DNA of 64,000 nucleotides from JAUIAI01 sp049680625 (GTDB taxonomy: Bacteria > Pseudomonadota > Gammaproteobacteria > Burkholderiales > Burkholderiaceae_E), in the NCBI GenBank assembly GCA_049680625.1, contig JBAUID010000207.1:1-64000 (forward strand). Direction: 5' to 3'. Positions 8,671 through 17,891 of this stretch are shown here, piece after piece. Both the position numbers and the translations under genes were made by a program. Each line of letters begins with the position of its first letter. Position 1 is the first letter of the stretch. The notes under the pieces were generated by a model. That model did not search any database. It saw nothing but the letters and a program-made list of their open reading frames with translations, and was not told where the DNA came from.

Positions 8671-10473
8671 TCAGGGTAAGTCGCGGATAACGTCCCGTAC
8701 CAGCCCGCTCAGTTGCTGGCTGCCCGTTAATGTGAGGTGGTGATCATCGAGGTAAAACGGAGTGCCGGTGTTGTCCCGATACATGCATTCACTCTGGCAC
8801 ATCACCTGGCCAACGTTGACTATTTTGAAGTTGTCTTCATGAATCGCGGCCAGCTCAGACAGCAAGCTGGCGTTGGCAACCTGGTAGTCGCGTATAGACA
8901 GGCTTGGTAAAGGTTCACCAAAACGCAGGTTGCGCCACAGGGCAATTGGGATGTGGGTATTCCATACCGGTACCGGCGTGAGAAAGCGAACCGGCAAGTG
9001 GTGGCGGGCGGCCAGATCGACTAGCTTCTTCACGGTTGCCGGTTCAATTGCACCGGGCGAATAGTGCAGCACCAGTGACGTTACTTTGGTTCTCAACGCT
9101 TCGTTGATCACATCTTCCGGATCGCTGCCGCCATGCATCAGTGGGTCGTTGGGCACCAGGAAGCGGACCCGGTAGTTCATTTCCTGGGCAACCTGGGCAA
9201 ACATGGCTTTGATCATATTGGCATGGCTGTTGCCGACCAGCATGATGTTGCCTTTAGGGGTCGCCAGCTGATCGGTAATTTCACATGACAAGGCCAGTGG
9301 TTCGCGCATTCGCAATAAGCGACCACACCGGAAGGTGCCTTCGTCACTGATTGCGCTGAATATACGCATTTCTGACGGCGTGTACGCGGTGCGCTGCGCG
9401 CCAAAACCGGTTGCAACAACAATCAGGGCCAGGCCGGGAAGGGCCGCCATACCAGGTAGCGACCAGTTGCTGTCCCGGGCTGGTTTTTCAATCAGATGGT
9501 ACATCGCCACCGAGAGCGATGCTATCAGGACAAGCATTGCGAGTGCATCCAGCGGCCCACCGGTGCCCAGGATGGTGCCGGAAAATGGCTGATACAAATG
9601 CAGCACAATTACCGGGAAATGAACGAGGTAGATCGAGTATGAATACTTGCCCAATACCTGAAAAACTTTCCCGAGCCAGTTATTAACCAGGCCCGCCGGC
9701 AAACCGTGAGACAGCACCAGCGCAGTTGCCGCGCACACGACAACTGCAAACAATCCGGGGTGGCCGTACGCCACGTTGCGCGCTTCCCCTTCAACACCCA
9801 TAAGCGGTATCGCTAGCAAGACCAGCAGACCAACGATTCCCGGCCAACTGTTTCGGCCTGCTGGCACCGCGCCGCGATGGGTAAACACAATTGCAGTAAT
9901 TGCGCCGGCAAGAAATTCCCAGAGGCGGAAGGGCAACAGGAAAAATGCAGTTTTGGACGAAACACTAACGGCAAGCAGACAGGCAACGAGAGAGGCCAGC
10001 ATTAGCAAAGGCAGCATCGGGCGCCAAAGACGGTGAAGCCAGGCCAGTGCCGGCACCAGCAAAAAGAATTGAAACTCAACCCCCAGTGACCACAAGTGCA
10101 GCAACGGTTTGAAAACGGTTTTATCAAAATACGAATCAGCTAGCCAGTAGCCCACATTCGAAACCAGAAAACTTGCAAACATGGTTTCGCTGCCAACAGC
10201 GGTGAATTCGGCGGGCAGGGTTAACCAGGCGGCAGCCAGGGCGGTCGCAACAATGGTCGTAAAGTATGCTGGCAACAAGCGCCGCGCGCGGCGCCCAAAA
10301 AATCCGGAAATATCGTCTTTGTCATACAGCAAGGCCATTAGAAAGCCGCTGATCACAAAGAAAATATCAACACCCAGAAAGCCATTGCCAGCACCACTCA
10401 CTTCAAAGTGGAACAGCAAAACGAAGACAATAGAAAGTCCTCGAAGAACCTGAATGTCCTTGCGGTGAGTCAT
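8671..10473 (-). CDS. Acyltransferase-3 / SGNH domain surface O-acyltransferase
   Basis: A 600-residue OafA/OatA-type protein. The N-terminal ~350 residues form an acyltransferase-3 membrane domain with about ten hydrophobic helices and the signature FLGVDIFFVISGFLM. The C-terminal ~230 residues form an extracytoplasmic SGNH esterase-like domain with the nucleophile block VGNSHAN and the catalytic Asp/His block DDHHLT near the C-terminus. Such enzymes take acetyl groups across the inner membrane and O-acetylate O-antigen, capsule or peptidoglycan. Placed convergently next to the nucleotide-sugar genes, it is likely to decorate the same surface glycan; that link is an inference. The 205 bp upstream contain only a weak 5-bp inverted repeat. 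Confidence 0.9.
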   Translation of the reverse strand: MTHRKDIQVLRGLSIVFVLLFHFEVSGAGNGFLGVDIFFVISGFLMALLYDKDDISGFFGRRARRLLPAYFTTIVATALAAAWLTLPAEFTAVGSETMFASFLVSNVGYWLADSYFDKTVFKPLLHLWSLGVEFQFFLLVPALAWLHRLWRPMLPLLMLASLVACLLAVSVSSKTAFFLLPFRLWEFLAGAITAIVFTHRGAVPAGRNSWPGIVGLLVLLAIPLMGVEGEARNVAYGHPGLFAVVVCAATALVLSHGLPAGLVNNWLGKVFQVLGKYSYSIYLVHFPVIVLHLYQPFSGTILGTGGPLDALAMLVLIASLSVAMYHLIEKPARDSNWSLPGMAALPGLALIVVATGFGAQRTAYTPSEMRIFSAISDEGTFRCGRLLRMREPLALSCEITDQLATPKGNIMLVGNSHANMIKAMFAQVAQEMNYRVRFLVPNDPLMHGGSDPEDVINEALRTKVTSLVLHYSPGAIEPATVKKLVDLAARHHLPVRFLTPVPVWNTHIPIALWRNLRFGEPLPSLSIRDYQVANASLLSELAAIHEDNFKIVNVGQVMCQSECMYRDNTGTPFYLDDHHLTLTGSQQLSGLVRDVIRDLP

Positions 10474-10678
10474 CTGGATGGCGGGTGAGTGAGGTGGCTA
10501 TTTTCTTGGCGTATTCACAATTCTAGTGAATTTTTTGCACAAAAAGGAAGCAGAGCGGCGATAAGCCATATTTCAACTGGTGCAATCGATTGATGCCGCC
10601 GTCTCCTGACGGGCCGCTGGTTTTATATCGGGTGGCTGAGTGGGCGCCCCCAGGGGATGCCGGCGTTGCTCGCTCGGA

Positions 10679-11812
10679 TTAGCGGGCTTCGGTGAATCGC
10701 TGAATCCGTTCTTCGGTTGCAGGATGACTGGACAACAAGAGTCCAAGCGATGCCAGCGGCTTGTCTGCCTCGTCTGGCTCGGCATTAAAAGTATGGTCAG
10801 AATTGTCAGTATCGCCCGTGCTTCCGGGATTCTGCCGGGATGACGGCCTTTCTTCGTCAGTTTTTCCGAGTCGCGTGGAAGTCTCAAGTCGCCGGAAAAA
10901 CTCAGCCATCACGGCTGGCGACTTGTTAGCACTGAGCAGCATCTCGATTGAGTGGGTGTCGGCTGCGCGCTCGAATTCGCGCGAATACGCGGTCTGTCCA
11001 AGCAACAGCGGGATGGTTGCGACCAGATCGCCGTAGTCTCCCAGGGCAACGGCAACAATTGTGCCAATAAGTAAAGTTTGACTAATCATCTTCATGCTGT
11101 GGCGTTGTTCAACATGGCCTAACTCATGCGCCAGAACCCCTAGAACCATGTCCGTGTTGCCATCCGTTAACTCGACGAGTTGATCCGTCATGATGATCAG
11201 TCCGCCGGGTAAGGCAAATGCGTTCGGCCCTACTTTACTATCGTGAAATGCCAGGTTGTACCGGGGCGGGGTGCGACTACTGCCGTTGGCAAATGTAGTG
11301 GCATATGCGTTATCCACCATGCTTGCAAATGCATCACGAATTTCCTGCTGCTTTTCGACGGGCAGTTTTGTCGGCCCGACAATGCGCGGGCCAAATGATG
11401 ACATGAATGTTTCACCAATTTTCTTATCCACCGCTTCGGGAACCAAAGCCAACGCGCTGCTTGCAATCAGCGGAATGCCCCAGACGTATCCGGCAATCGC
11501 CGAAACAACCACTAGTACAAGGGCAACCAGTGCCAGACGGGTGCTTTGTTGCCATTTGACAATGGTGTGCTCGCGCACCCCTGCTTGTCGGGCAATATCA
11601 CTCCAGTTCGTGCCGGCGGGGGCATTCAGTGAAGAATTGTCCGGCAGGCGTAATATGCGCGACCCGGCTTCGGTACGCTCGGGCCAGGTGATGTCGGCGG
11701 CGCGGTACACCTGGCTGATATTGTCACCGCGAATGACTACTTGATCGCCGTTGACACTGACAAAAACCGGGTACGCCCTGGTGGTCTTGCCGTCAAACCA
11801 TTCGGCGTTCAT
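10679..11812 (-). CDS. M48 family metalloprotease, membrane-anchored
   Basis: A zinc peptidase of the M48 (HtpX/Oma1/BepA-like) family. The zinc motif HELGH spans H229-H233, and the third ligand is E281 in EFERAAD. One hydrophobic helix (about residues 90-110) would anchor it, and the N-terminal ~85 residues form a separate small domain seen in paralogues that accompany YjgN-like proteins. The C-terminus carries a low-complexity Ser/Asp/Asn segment (about 320-345) before a final conserved block. It lies 18 bp downstream of the YjgN-like gene on the same strand, so both are probably one transcript involved in membrane protein quality control. Substrates are unknown. Confidence 0.9.
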   Translation of the reverse strand: MNAEWFDGKTTRAYPVFVSVNGDQVVIRGDNISQVYRAADITWPERTEAGSRILRLPDNSSLNAPAGTNWSDIARQAGVREHTIVKWQQSTRLALVALVLVVVSAIAGYVWGIPLIASSALALVPEAVDKKIGETFMSSFGPRIVGPTKLPVEKQQEIRDAFASMVDNAYATTFANGSSRTPPRYNLAFHDSKVGPNAFALPGGLIIMTDQLVELTDGNTDMVLGVLAHELGHVEQRHSMKMISQTLLIGTIVAVALGDYGDLVATIPLLLGQTAYSREFERAADTHSIEMLLSANKSPAVMAEFFRRLETSTRLGKTDEERPSSRQNPGSTGDTDNSDHTFNAEPDEADKPLASLGLLLSSHPATEERIQRFTEAR

Positions 11813-11830
11813 CGACTTTCCTTCGCCGTG

Positions 11831-13060
11831 TCATAGACCAATGTCGATATCCAGAATATCAGCCGCAGCATCAACAACTGCTGAGGTTCTTCCGGTTTGC
11901 ACGTCCGCAATAATCGTATTGAGGTCTTGCTCTGTTTCAATTTGCAGGCTGTGCAGTTTGAGGCGTGCCAGCGCAATCTGCGCGAATGGAATGTACAGAC
12001 CAAGAGTGCATAAAATCAGCAGGGTGTTTTTAATCTGTAAGCGCCACAGTCGGGAAAATTTCAGTTCGGGCAGAAAATGCGTCTGATCTGTATCAGTTTT
12101 AGACCATGTGAAATTGAATGTTGCCGACTTCGTATAAGCGCTGATTGCGCTGAACATTACGTAGGTAAGCACGTAAAAGCCAATACCTATGGTAAACAAC
12201 AGACCGACAGCACCGAGGCTGAACTGGCTGCCAATTTGCTCACCGATTTCTTCGATGTTGGAAATTGACCCACCGCTAAGTACGATACCCAGCACAACAA
12301 TTACCAGTATGGCCAGAATCAATCCGACGTAAACGGCAATGGCCAGCAGAACAGTTTTGATCGCAATCAGGTAAAAGCCACCTGGCCCGCCGGTGAACCG
12401 CGTTTTCAGGCTGGCATAGGCAAAACTACTGTGTTGATAGCGTTTAATCAGGAACAGGAAATAGGGCGCGGCGAGAATCCCCACAATGACCATCAGCCCA
12501 AACCATGCAAAAACGGGGCCGGCCTGTTCAGCGCTCATGGCTTCCATTTCTTCCGGGTCGATACCAACAGCTCCAACCAGTGCGCCAATGCCGAGCATTG
12601 CGCCATAGACCAGCAATGGAACCAGGAATGCCGTATACGCCCCTTTGTTCGTGCCGCTAAATCCGAATCGCAGTCCGCGCCACTGGGTCATGGCCATGCG
12701 GAACCGATTGGCCATTCGAAACACCCAAGGCCATATCAGTAAATAAACTGCCAGCAAAGCGAGGCTGAACTCCGGAAACAAATCCTGGGAGACGAAATAA
12801 CAAATCGCCGCGATCATCGCAATAATGAAGCCGGGGAACATTTGTTTTGCCTGACCATGAAAACTGAGCGGGTGACCGGCAACCGCCGTGTTCTGTGCAA
12901 AGTAGGTCAATTTTCGCACCCGGGCCCATGGGTAGTACAAAGTCAGGGTGACAATCAGCAGCAGCAGATTGACGATCCAGATGCGAAAATACTCTTTGCC
13001 CGAACCGTGAAATTCGATTGGTAGTCTTTGCGCCGTGCGACTCGGCGCCGGATCAGACAT
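11831..13060 (-). CDS. YjgN-like (DUF898) polytopic membrane protein
   Basis: A 409-residue inner-membrane protein with the DUF898 architecture: repeated blocks of the form F-x-G...EYF.IW..NL.L...TL..YYPWA..R, seen near residues 17-55 and again near 290-345, separated by several hydrophobic helices. Function of the family is not established. The start codon lies inside the end of ychF (8-bp overlap, ATGTCTGA) and the M48 protease follows 18 bp downstream, so the three genes are likely translated from one mRNA. The recurrent pairing of YjgN-like proteins with M48 proteases suggests that the protease acts with or on this protein; this is inference. Confidence 0.87.
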   Translation of the reverse strand: MSDPAPSRTAQRLPIEFHGSGKEYFRIWIVNLLLLIVTLTLYYPWARVRKLTYFAQNTAVAGHPLSFHGQAKQMFPGFIIAMIAAICYFVSQDLFPEFSLALLAVYLLIWPWVFRMANRFRMAMTQWRGLRFGFSGTNKGAYTAFLVPLLVYGAMLGIGALVGAVGIDPEEMEAMSAEQAGPVFAWFGLMVIVGILAAPYFLFLIKRYQHSSFAYASLKTRFTGGPGGFYLIAIKTVLLAIAVYVGLILAILVIVVLGIVLSGGSISNIEEIGEQIGSQFSLGAVGLLFTIGIGFYVLTYVMFSAISAYTKSATFNFTWSKTDTDQTHFLPELKFSRLWRLQIKNTLLILCTLGLYIPFAQIALARLKLHSLQIETEQDLNTIIADVQTGRTSAVVDAAADILDIDIGL

Positions 13061-14144
13061 TGAACCGAAAGTGCATCACGTCCCCATCTTTGACAATGTA
13101 CTCTTTGCCTTCCAGGCGCATCTTTCCTTTGTCGCGGGCACCGGTTTCTCCTCCGAGGGCGACAAAATCATCGTAGGCGATTGTTTCCGCGCGAATGAAA
13201 CCGCGTTCAAAGTCTGTGTGGATTACCGCAGCTGCCTGGGGGGCAGTGGCTCCCGTGCGTACCGTCCAGGCGCGCACTTCTTTTTCACCTGCTGTGAAGT
13301 AGGTTTGCAGCCCAAGCAGGTCAAACGCACCTCGAATTACCCGGTCAAGCCCGGGTTCGGACATGCCCATGTCTTCAAGGAATACTTTTTTGTCTTCCAG
13401 ATCAAGGTCGGCAATCTGTGCTTCCATCGCAGCACAGACCGGGACCACAAGTGAATTTTCGGCCTGTGCCAGTTCGCGCAGGCGGGCCAGCGGTTGGTTG
13501 TCTTCCATGCCCGTGTCCGGAATGTTGGCAACGTACATGGTCGGCTTGGCGGTGATCAGGAAAAACTCGCGCAAAATTTCCCGCTGATCATCGTCCAGGT
13601 CCATGGAACGAACCGGCTTTGCCTGGTCCAAAACCGCAATACAATTTTCCAGCAGGTCGACAATCCGCCTGGCTTCTTTGTCGCCGGCGCGCGCTGGCTT
13701 GGCATATTTGTCGCGGGCTTTTTCGACGGTGGCCAGGTCGGCGAGGGCCAGTTCGGTGTTGATGATTTCGACGTCTTCAATCGGATCGACTTTGCCGTTT
13801 ACGTGAACAACGTCAGCGTCTTCGAAACAGCGAACCACGTGGGCAATCGCATCACACTCGCGGATGTGGGCAAGGAACTTATTACCAAGGCCTTCTCCCT
13901 TGGATGCGCCAGCGACCAGGCCGGCAATATCGACGAACTCAACGGCTGCCGCCACGACTTTTTCGGGCGAGACGATATCAGCCAGTTTTTGCAGGCGGGG
14001 GTCTGGTACCTCAACAATGCCGACGTTCGGCTCAATTGTGCAGAACGGATAGTTTTCCGCCGCAATTTCTGCCTTGGTCAGCGCATTAAAAAGGGTGGAC
14101 TTGCCCACATTGGGCAGGCCGACGATGCCACATTTCAGACCCAT
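13053..14144 (-). CDS. ychF: Redox-regulated Obg-like ATPase YchF
   Basis: A universally conserved P-loop ATPase of the Obg/HflX class that binds ribosomes and is involved in translation and the oxidative stress response. The Walker A motif GLPNVGKS is at residues 8-15, the [16 protein letters not shown] switch region follows near residue 70, and the C-terminal TGS domain (about 280-363) ends FRFNV as is typical. Its 363 residues match the family length. In many betaproteobacteria ychF lies next to pth; here pth is about 3 kb away with other genes between. Its stop overlaps the YjgN start by 8 bp. Confidence 0.97.
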   Translation of the reverse strand: MGLKCGIVGLPNVGKSTLFNALTKAEIAAENYPFCTIEPNVGIVEVPDPRLQKLADIVSPEKVVAAAVEFVDIAGLVAGASKGEGLGNKFLAHIRECDAIAHVVRCFEDADVVHVNGKVDPIEDVEIINTELALADLATVEKARDKYAKPARAGDKEARRIVDLLENCIAVLDQAKPVRSMDLDDDQREILREFFLITAKPTMYVANIPDTGMEDNQPLARLRELAQAENSLVVPVCAAMEAQIADLDLEDKKVFLEDMGMSEPGLDRVIRGAFDLLGLQTYFTAGEKEVRAWTVRTGATAPQAAAVIHTDFERGFIRAETIAYDDFVALGGETGARDKGKMRLEGKEYIVKDGDVMHFRFNV

Positions 14145-14244
14145 TATTGATTGCTACCGATAAGAATTAAGCGGGCATTCTACCGGGCGCTTGGTCCGAG
14201 CGGGTGTTGACTGGCTGTTATCAGGGGAGACACCAGGGCAAACA

Positions 14245-15183
14245 TCAAGGCAGGCGCGATTCACCGGTTCGCTGCCAGTGCTCAAGCAGCAGGGCCAGCA
14301 CGCAGGACATGCGTCTGGCCAGCGGGCTGTCCGCGCGGCTGGTTAGCATTACGGGTACCCGGGCACCAAGGACAATCCCTGCAGTTTCGGCGCCGGCGAC
14401 AAAAGTCAGTGCTTTGACCACCATGTTGCCCGCTTCGATGGTTGGCACAACCAGGACATCCGCGTGGCCCGCCACCGGATGATCAATTTTTTTGATCCGG
14501 GCGGCTTCCGGACACATGGCGTTGTCCATAGCCAGCGGGCCGTGGACGTCAAAACGGGGAAATTCGGTGGCGTTCATTGCCGCCAGTTCTGCGGCGTCCA
14601 GGGACGACTGGATATTGGCTGTTGGTGACTCAACCGCAGACATAACGGCAATTTTTGGTCGGCTGACCCCACAGGCGATGGCTAGTTCCCCTGCATTGTG
14701 GATGATGTCGATCCGGGTTTTGATATCGGGGGCAATATTCAGCGCGCCGTCGGTAATGTGAAACAGCCGGTCATAACCGGGCACGTCCATGCTGAATACA
14801 TGGCTTAGCCGACGCTCACCGCGCAGGCCGGTATCGCGGGCAACAACGGCTGCGAGCAAGACGTCGGAGTGCAGATTGCCTTTCATGACCGCGCGAGCCC
14901 GGCCGTCGTGGACCAGGCGAACTGCCCGCGCTGCAGCATCGTGTTCGTCGGTGGCGGCAACAATTTCGAACTCGTCCGGCCCAACGCCGGCCTGGGCGGC
15001 TGCTTCGCGAATGCGGTCCGGCTGCCCGACCAGAATAGGTTTGATCAGCCCGGCCCGTGCCGCATCCAGGGCGCCCTGGAAGGCCGGCAGGTTATTTGGG
15101 CTGGCCACGGCCGTAGCCAGAGGCTCCAGCGCCTCGCAGGCGGCCTGAAGGCGGTGAAAGTGAGTATAAGCCGGGGTTGTCAT
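14245..15183 (-). CDS. Phosphate acetyl/butyryltransferase family protein
   Basis: A 312-residue protein of the PTA/PTB family (the catalytic domain of phosphotransacetylase), which moves an acyl group between CoA and phosphate. Recognisable blocks are AVMKGNLHSDVLL (about 99-111), SHVFSMDVPGYDRLFHITDGALN (about 127-149, only the start and end conserved) and the C-terminal ADVLVVPTIEAGNMVVKAL region. Length corresponds to the short bacterial forms, often annotated as bifunctional enoyl-CoA hydratase/phosphate acetyltransferase when fused to a MaoC domain, but no such domain is present here. No acetate or butyrate kinase gene lies in the window, so the acyl chain and metabolic role remain open. 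It is divergent from the 5'-nucleotidase gene. Confidence 0.88.
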   Translation of the reverse strand: MTTPAYTHFHRLQAACEALEPLATAVASPNNLPAFQGALDAARAGLIKPILVGQPDRIREAAAQAGVGPDEFEIVAATDEHDAAARAVRLVHDGRARAVMKGNLHSDVLLAAVVARDTGLRGERRLSHVFSMDVPGYDRLFHITDGALNIAPDIKTRIDIIHNAGELAIACGVSRPKIAVMSAVESPTANIQSSLDAAELAAMNATEFPRFDVHGPLAMDNAMCPEAARIKKIDHPVAGHADVLVVPTIEAGNMVVKALTFVAGAETAGIVLGARVPVMLTSRADSPLARRMSCVLALLLEHWQRTGESRLP

Positions 15184-15315
15184 GCGGGTACCTGTTGCGG
15201 ATGGAATAAGCGAACGGAATAGGCCAAGGATACAACTCCTGATGCATGTCGCCGGTATCGGGTCACGGAGTACACTGCTTGTTCAAAGACTTTTTTGGCC
15301 TGGGGCCCGTTTGAT

Positions 15316-16221
15316 ATGGCTGCGTCGCTGGACGGCAAACTGGTGGTTGCGATTTCGTCGCGCGCTGTTTTCGATTTTGAAGAAGAAAACAAGGTTTTCG
15401 AAACTGGCAATGATCACGCTTATATGGCGCTGCAACGGGAACGGGTCAACGTGCCAGCCAGGCCGGGGGTGGCTTTTGCTCTGGTGCGTAAGTTGCTTGA
15501 ATTCGATCCGCCCGATCTGGACGCTGACCAGCGCCGTATCGAGGTTGTGGTGTTGTCACGTAACGATCCGTTCAGCGGCTTGCGGGTGTTTCGATCAGCA
15601 CAGCAGGCCGGGCTCCGGTTGCAGCGCGGCGTATTCACCCGCGGGCGTTCCCCCCACACTTATCTGGGCCCGCTCAAGGCAAACCTTTTCTTGTCGACCA
15701 ATGATGCCGATGTTCGCGACGCGATATCGGCGGGTTTTGCCGCGGCCCGTGTTTATCCGGAGTCCGTGCAGGCGTCGGAGTCGCACCCAAATGAGATTCG
15801 GATTGCTTTTGATGGTGATGCCGTTTTGTTTTCCGATGAATCGGAAATGGTGTTTCAGCGTGACGGACTGGATGCTTTTCAAGCCCATGAACAAGAGAAT
15901 GTTGGCCGGCCATTGCCGCCCGGGCCGTTTAAACCGTTGCTCGAATCATTACATCAGTTGCAGCAGGTTGGTGGCAGCGGATCGATGCAGATTCGCACAG
16001 CCCTGGTCACCGCGCGCAGTGCGCCTGCTCACGAGCGCGCCATCCGAACCCTGGCTGACTGGGGGGTTGAAGTGGACGAAGCCATGTTCCTTGGGGGTTT
16101 ACCCAAGGGGCCGTTTCTGGCGAAATTTGAACCCGATTTCTTTTTTGATGATCAGGCCGGGCATTGCGAGTCAGGGGCGGCGGTAGCGCCAACCGGACAG
16201 GTTGTGTCACACCGGCTTTAG
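15316..16221 (+). CDS. 5'-nucleotidase (cytosolic NT5C1-type, HAD-related)
   Basis: Matches the bacterial relatives of cytosolic 5'-nucleotidase I, which dephosphorylate nucleoside monophosphates. Diagnostic segments are the N-terminal LVVAISSRAVFDFEEENKVF, RNDPFSGLRVFRSAQQAGL, the HAD-like FDGDAVLFSDESE and the C-terminal FLGGLPKGPFLAKFEPDFFFDDQ. I chose the ATG at 15316, preceded by GGGG at suitable spacing; a TTG at 15295 would add seven residues. Length is 301 residues, normal for the family. It stands alone between divergent and convergent neighbours: only 7 bp separate its stop from that of the opposing rfbF gene. Confidence 0.88.
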   Translation: MAASLDGKLVVAISSRAVFDFEEENKVFETGNDHAYMALQRERVNVPARPGVAFALVRKLLEFDPPDLDADQRRIEVVVLSRNDPFSGLRVFRSAQQAGLRLQRGVFTRGRSPHTYLGPLKANLFLSTNDADVRDAISAGFAAARVYPESVQASESHPNEIRIAFDGDAVLFSDESEMVFQRDGLDAFQAHEQENVGRPLPPGPFKPLLESLHQLQQVGGSGSMQIRTALVTARSAPAHERAIRTLADWGVEVDEAMFLGGLPKGPFLAKFEPDFFFDDQAGHCESGAAVAPTGQVVSHRL

Positions 16222-16228
16222 TACCGGT

Positions 16229-17005
16229 CTACCACTTTTTCCACGGTGCTTTGTCTTCCTCCCACAAGCCTTCGAGAACTTGTTTGTCACGCAATGTGTC
16301 CATCGGTTGCCAGAAGCCGGTATGACGGTAAGCCGTCATCTGGCCCTCATTGGCCAGTCGTTCCATGGGTTCGCGTTCCCAGACCGTATCGTTGTCTTCG
16401 ATGTAATCAATAACCTTCGGGTCGAGAACAAAGTAGCCGCCGTTGATCCAGGCGCCGTCTCCCTGTGGCTTTTCTTTGAAGCTGGGCACTTTGTTATCGG
16501 TTGCGGGCAGCGAAAACACGCCGAAACGACCCGGCGGCTGCACCGCCGTGACTGTTGACAAGCGTCCTGCTTCGTTATGAAGGGCAATTGCCGCAGTAAT
16601 ATCGGCATCGGTTACGCCGTCGCCGTAAGTACAGCAAAACGGTTCATCAAGTTTGAGATACCGGGCTGCCTGTCGGATACGCCCCCCGGTCATGGTATTC
16701 AAACCGGTTTCAACCAGAGTGACTGTCCAGTTTTCGGCGGCAGTCTGGTGCATAGTCATTTTGTTATTGGCCAGGTCGATCGTCATATCAGACATACCAA
16801 TCGCATAGTTGGCGAAGTACTCTTTGATCATGTGACCCTTGTAACCACAGCAAATAACAAAGTCGTTAATGCCGTGGGAAGAGTAAATCTTCATGATGTG
16901 CCAAAGAATTGGTTTGCCGCCGATCTCGACCATTGGTTTTGGTCGAACCGTGCTTTCTTCACTGATGCGGGTACCAAAACCACCCGCCAGAATCACTGCC
17001 TGCAT
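16229..17005 (-). CDS. rfbF: Glucose-1-phosphate cytidylyltransferase
   Basis: Makes CDP-glucose from CTP and glucose-1-phosphate, the entry step to CDP-linked dideoxy and branched sugars. The nucleotidyltransferase signature [11 protein letters not shown] lies at residues 8-18, followed by [19 protein letters not shown], the CTYGDGVTD metal site and the GFWQPMDT segment near the end, all typical of RfbF rather than RmlA or GalU. The ATG at 17005 is preceded by AAGGAA at good spacing; an upstream TTG would extend it without conservation. The usual partner CDP-glucose 4,6-dehydratase (rfbG) is absent from the window. It may feed the sugar block about 6 kb away, or genes beyond the window. Confidence 0.94.
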   Translation of the reverse strand: MQAVILAGGFGTRISEESTVRPKPMVEIGGKPILWHIMKIYSSHGINDFVICCGYKGHMIKEYFANYAIGMSDMTIDLANNKMTMHQTAAENWTVTLVETGLNTMTGGRIRQAARYLKLDEPFCCTYGDGVTDADITAAIALHNEAGRLSTVTAVQPPGRFGVFSLPATDNKVPSFKEKPQGDGAWINGGYFVLDPKVIDYIEDNDTVWEREPMERLANEGQMTAYRHTGFWQPMDTLRDKQVLEGLWEEDKAPWKKW

Positions 17006-17243
17006 AGATTTTCCTTGTCGCCGTTCAGCACAGAATATCAAGACATTCCGGGCAGACAGCCGGTTGCAGGATTAACGGTATGAATTGGCCGCTGACATCC
17101 ACTTGCCCGGGGATCGAATCTGCATCACTTGTTGCTTTTGGCCAACTCGGGCCATTTCGACCATCCGTGCTTAGCCCAATTGAGGGACGGATTGACTGGG
17201 TGATTCTATGGTTTCCAAGGTTTACCGGGAACTACACCCCGAA

Positions 17244-17855
17244 TTACGCCGATGTTCCAGGCGGTCGGCCACTTGCAGTGTGCAGGCGAAGCATGGCAGC
17301 TTCAAATTCACCACTAGTAAGTTCGGTAATTGCATCGAGTGCACTGTCCATTGCTTGTTCGATGTCCTGTCGGTGCTCGGTAGACGGCGGGCGCAGGACA
17401 AAATCGGCCACTTGCTGGCGCAAACCCAGTTCACGTGGATGGCCAATGCCAATGCGCAGGCGCCAGAAATCAGCACTGCCGCAGCGGGCGCGAATATCTT
17501 TCAGTCCGTTGTGGCCGGCAACCCCGCCACCAAGTTTGAGCTTGGCCTGCCCTGGAAGCAGGTCGAGTTCGTCATGAACGACGAGGATTTCTTCAGGGTC
17601 GATCTTGTAGAAGTTGGCAAGCCCGGCGACCGCCTGTCCCGATAAATTCATCAGGGTTGACGGCTTGAGCAGCCAGACCTGCCGACCGTTAATACTCACC
17701 CGGGTGGCATCACCGTTAAACCGGGTTTCACGCGAAAACTCTCCCGAATAGCGCAGGGCGAGCAGATCAGCAAACCAGAACCCGGCATTGTGCCGGGTTT
17801 GCTCGTACTGCGAACCGATATTGCCAAGCCCGGCAATAAGCTTGATGCCAGGCAT
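17244..17855 (-). CDS. pth: Peptidyl-tRNA hydrolase
   Basis: Hydrolyses peptidyl-tRNA released from stalled ribosomes. Family signatures are GLGNIGSQYEQTRHNAGF (residues 9-26) with catalytic H22, the VVHDELDLLPGQAKLKLGG block around residue 91, and GHNGLKDI. At 203 residues the length is normal. One oddity: the highly conserved GNPG reads GNIG, isoleucine replacing proline at residue 13, while N12, H22 and the aspartate of HDELDL are kept, so activity is expected. It lies 36 bp downstream of rplY, the common rplY-pth arrangement. Confidence 0.96.
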   Translation of the reverse strand: MPGIKLIAGLGNIGSQYEQTRHNAGFWFADLLALRYSGEFSRETRFNGDATRVSINGRQVWLLKPSTLMNLSGQAVAGLANFYKIDPEEILVVHDELDLLPGQAKLKLGGGVAGHNGLKDIRARCGSADFWRLRIGIGHPRELGLRQQVADFVLRPPSTEHRQDIEQAMDSALDAITELTSGEFEAAMLRLHTASGRPPGTSA

Positions 17856-17891
17856 GGCAATGACTCCAGATTCCGCGGTGAGCGCCCGGGC

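Noticed and set aside
13494..14150. Plus-strand open frame opposite ychF
   Set aside because: Antisense to a universally conserved gene and without a recognised domain.
15182..16186. Plus-strand open frame (334 codons) overlapping the 5'-nucleotidase in another phase
   Set aside because: Arg/Cys/Trp-rich composition with no domain, whereas the other phase encodes a clear 5'-nucleotidase.
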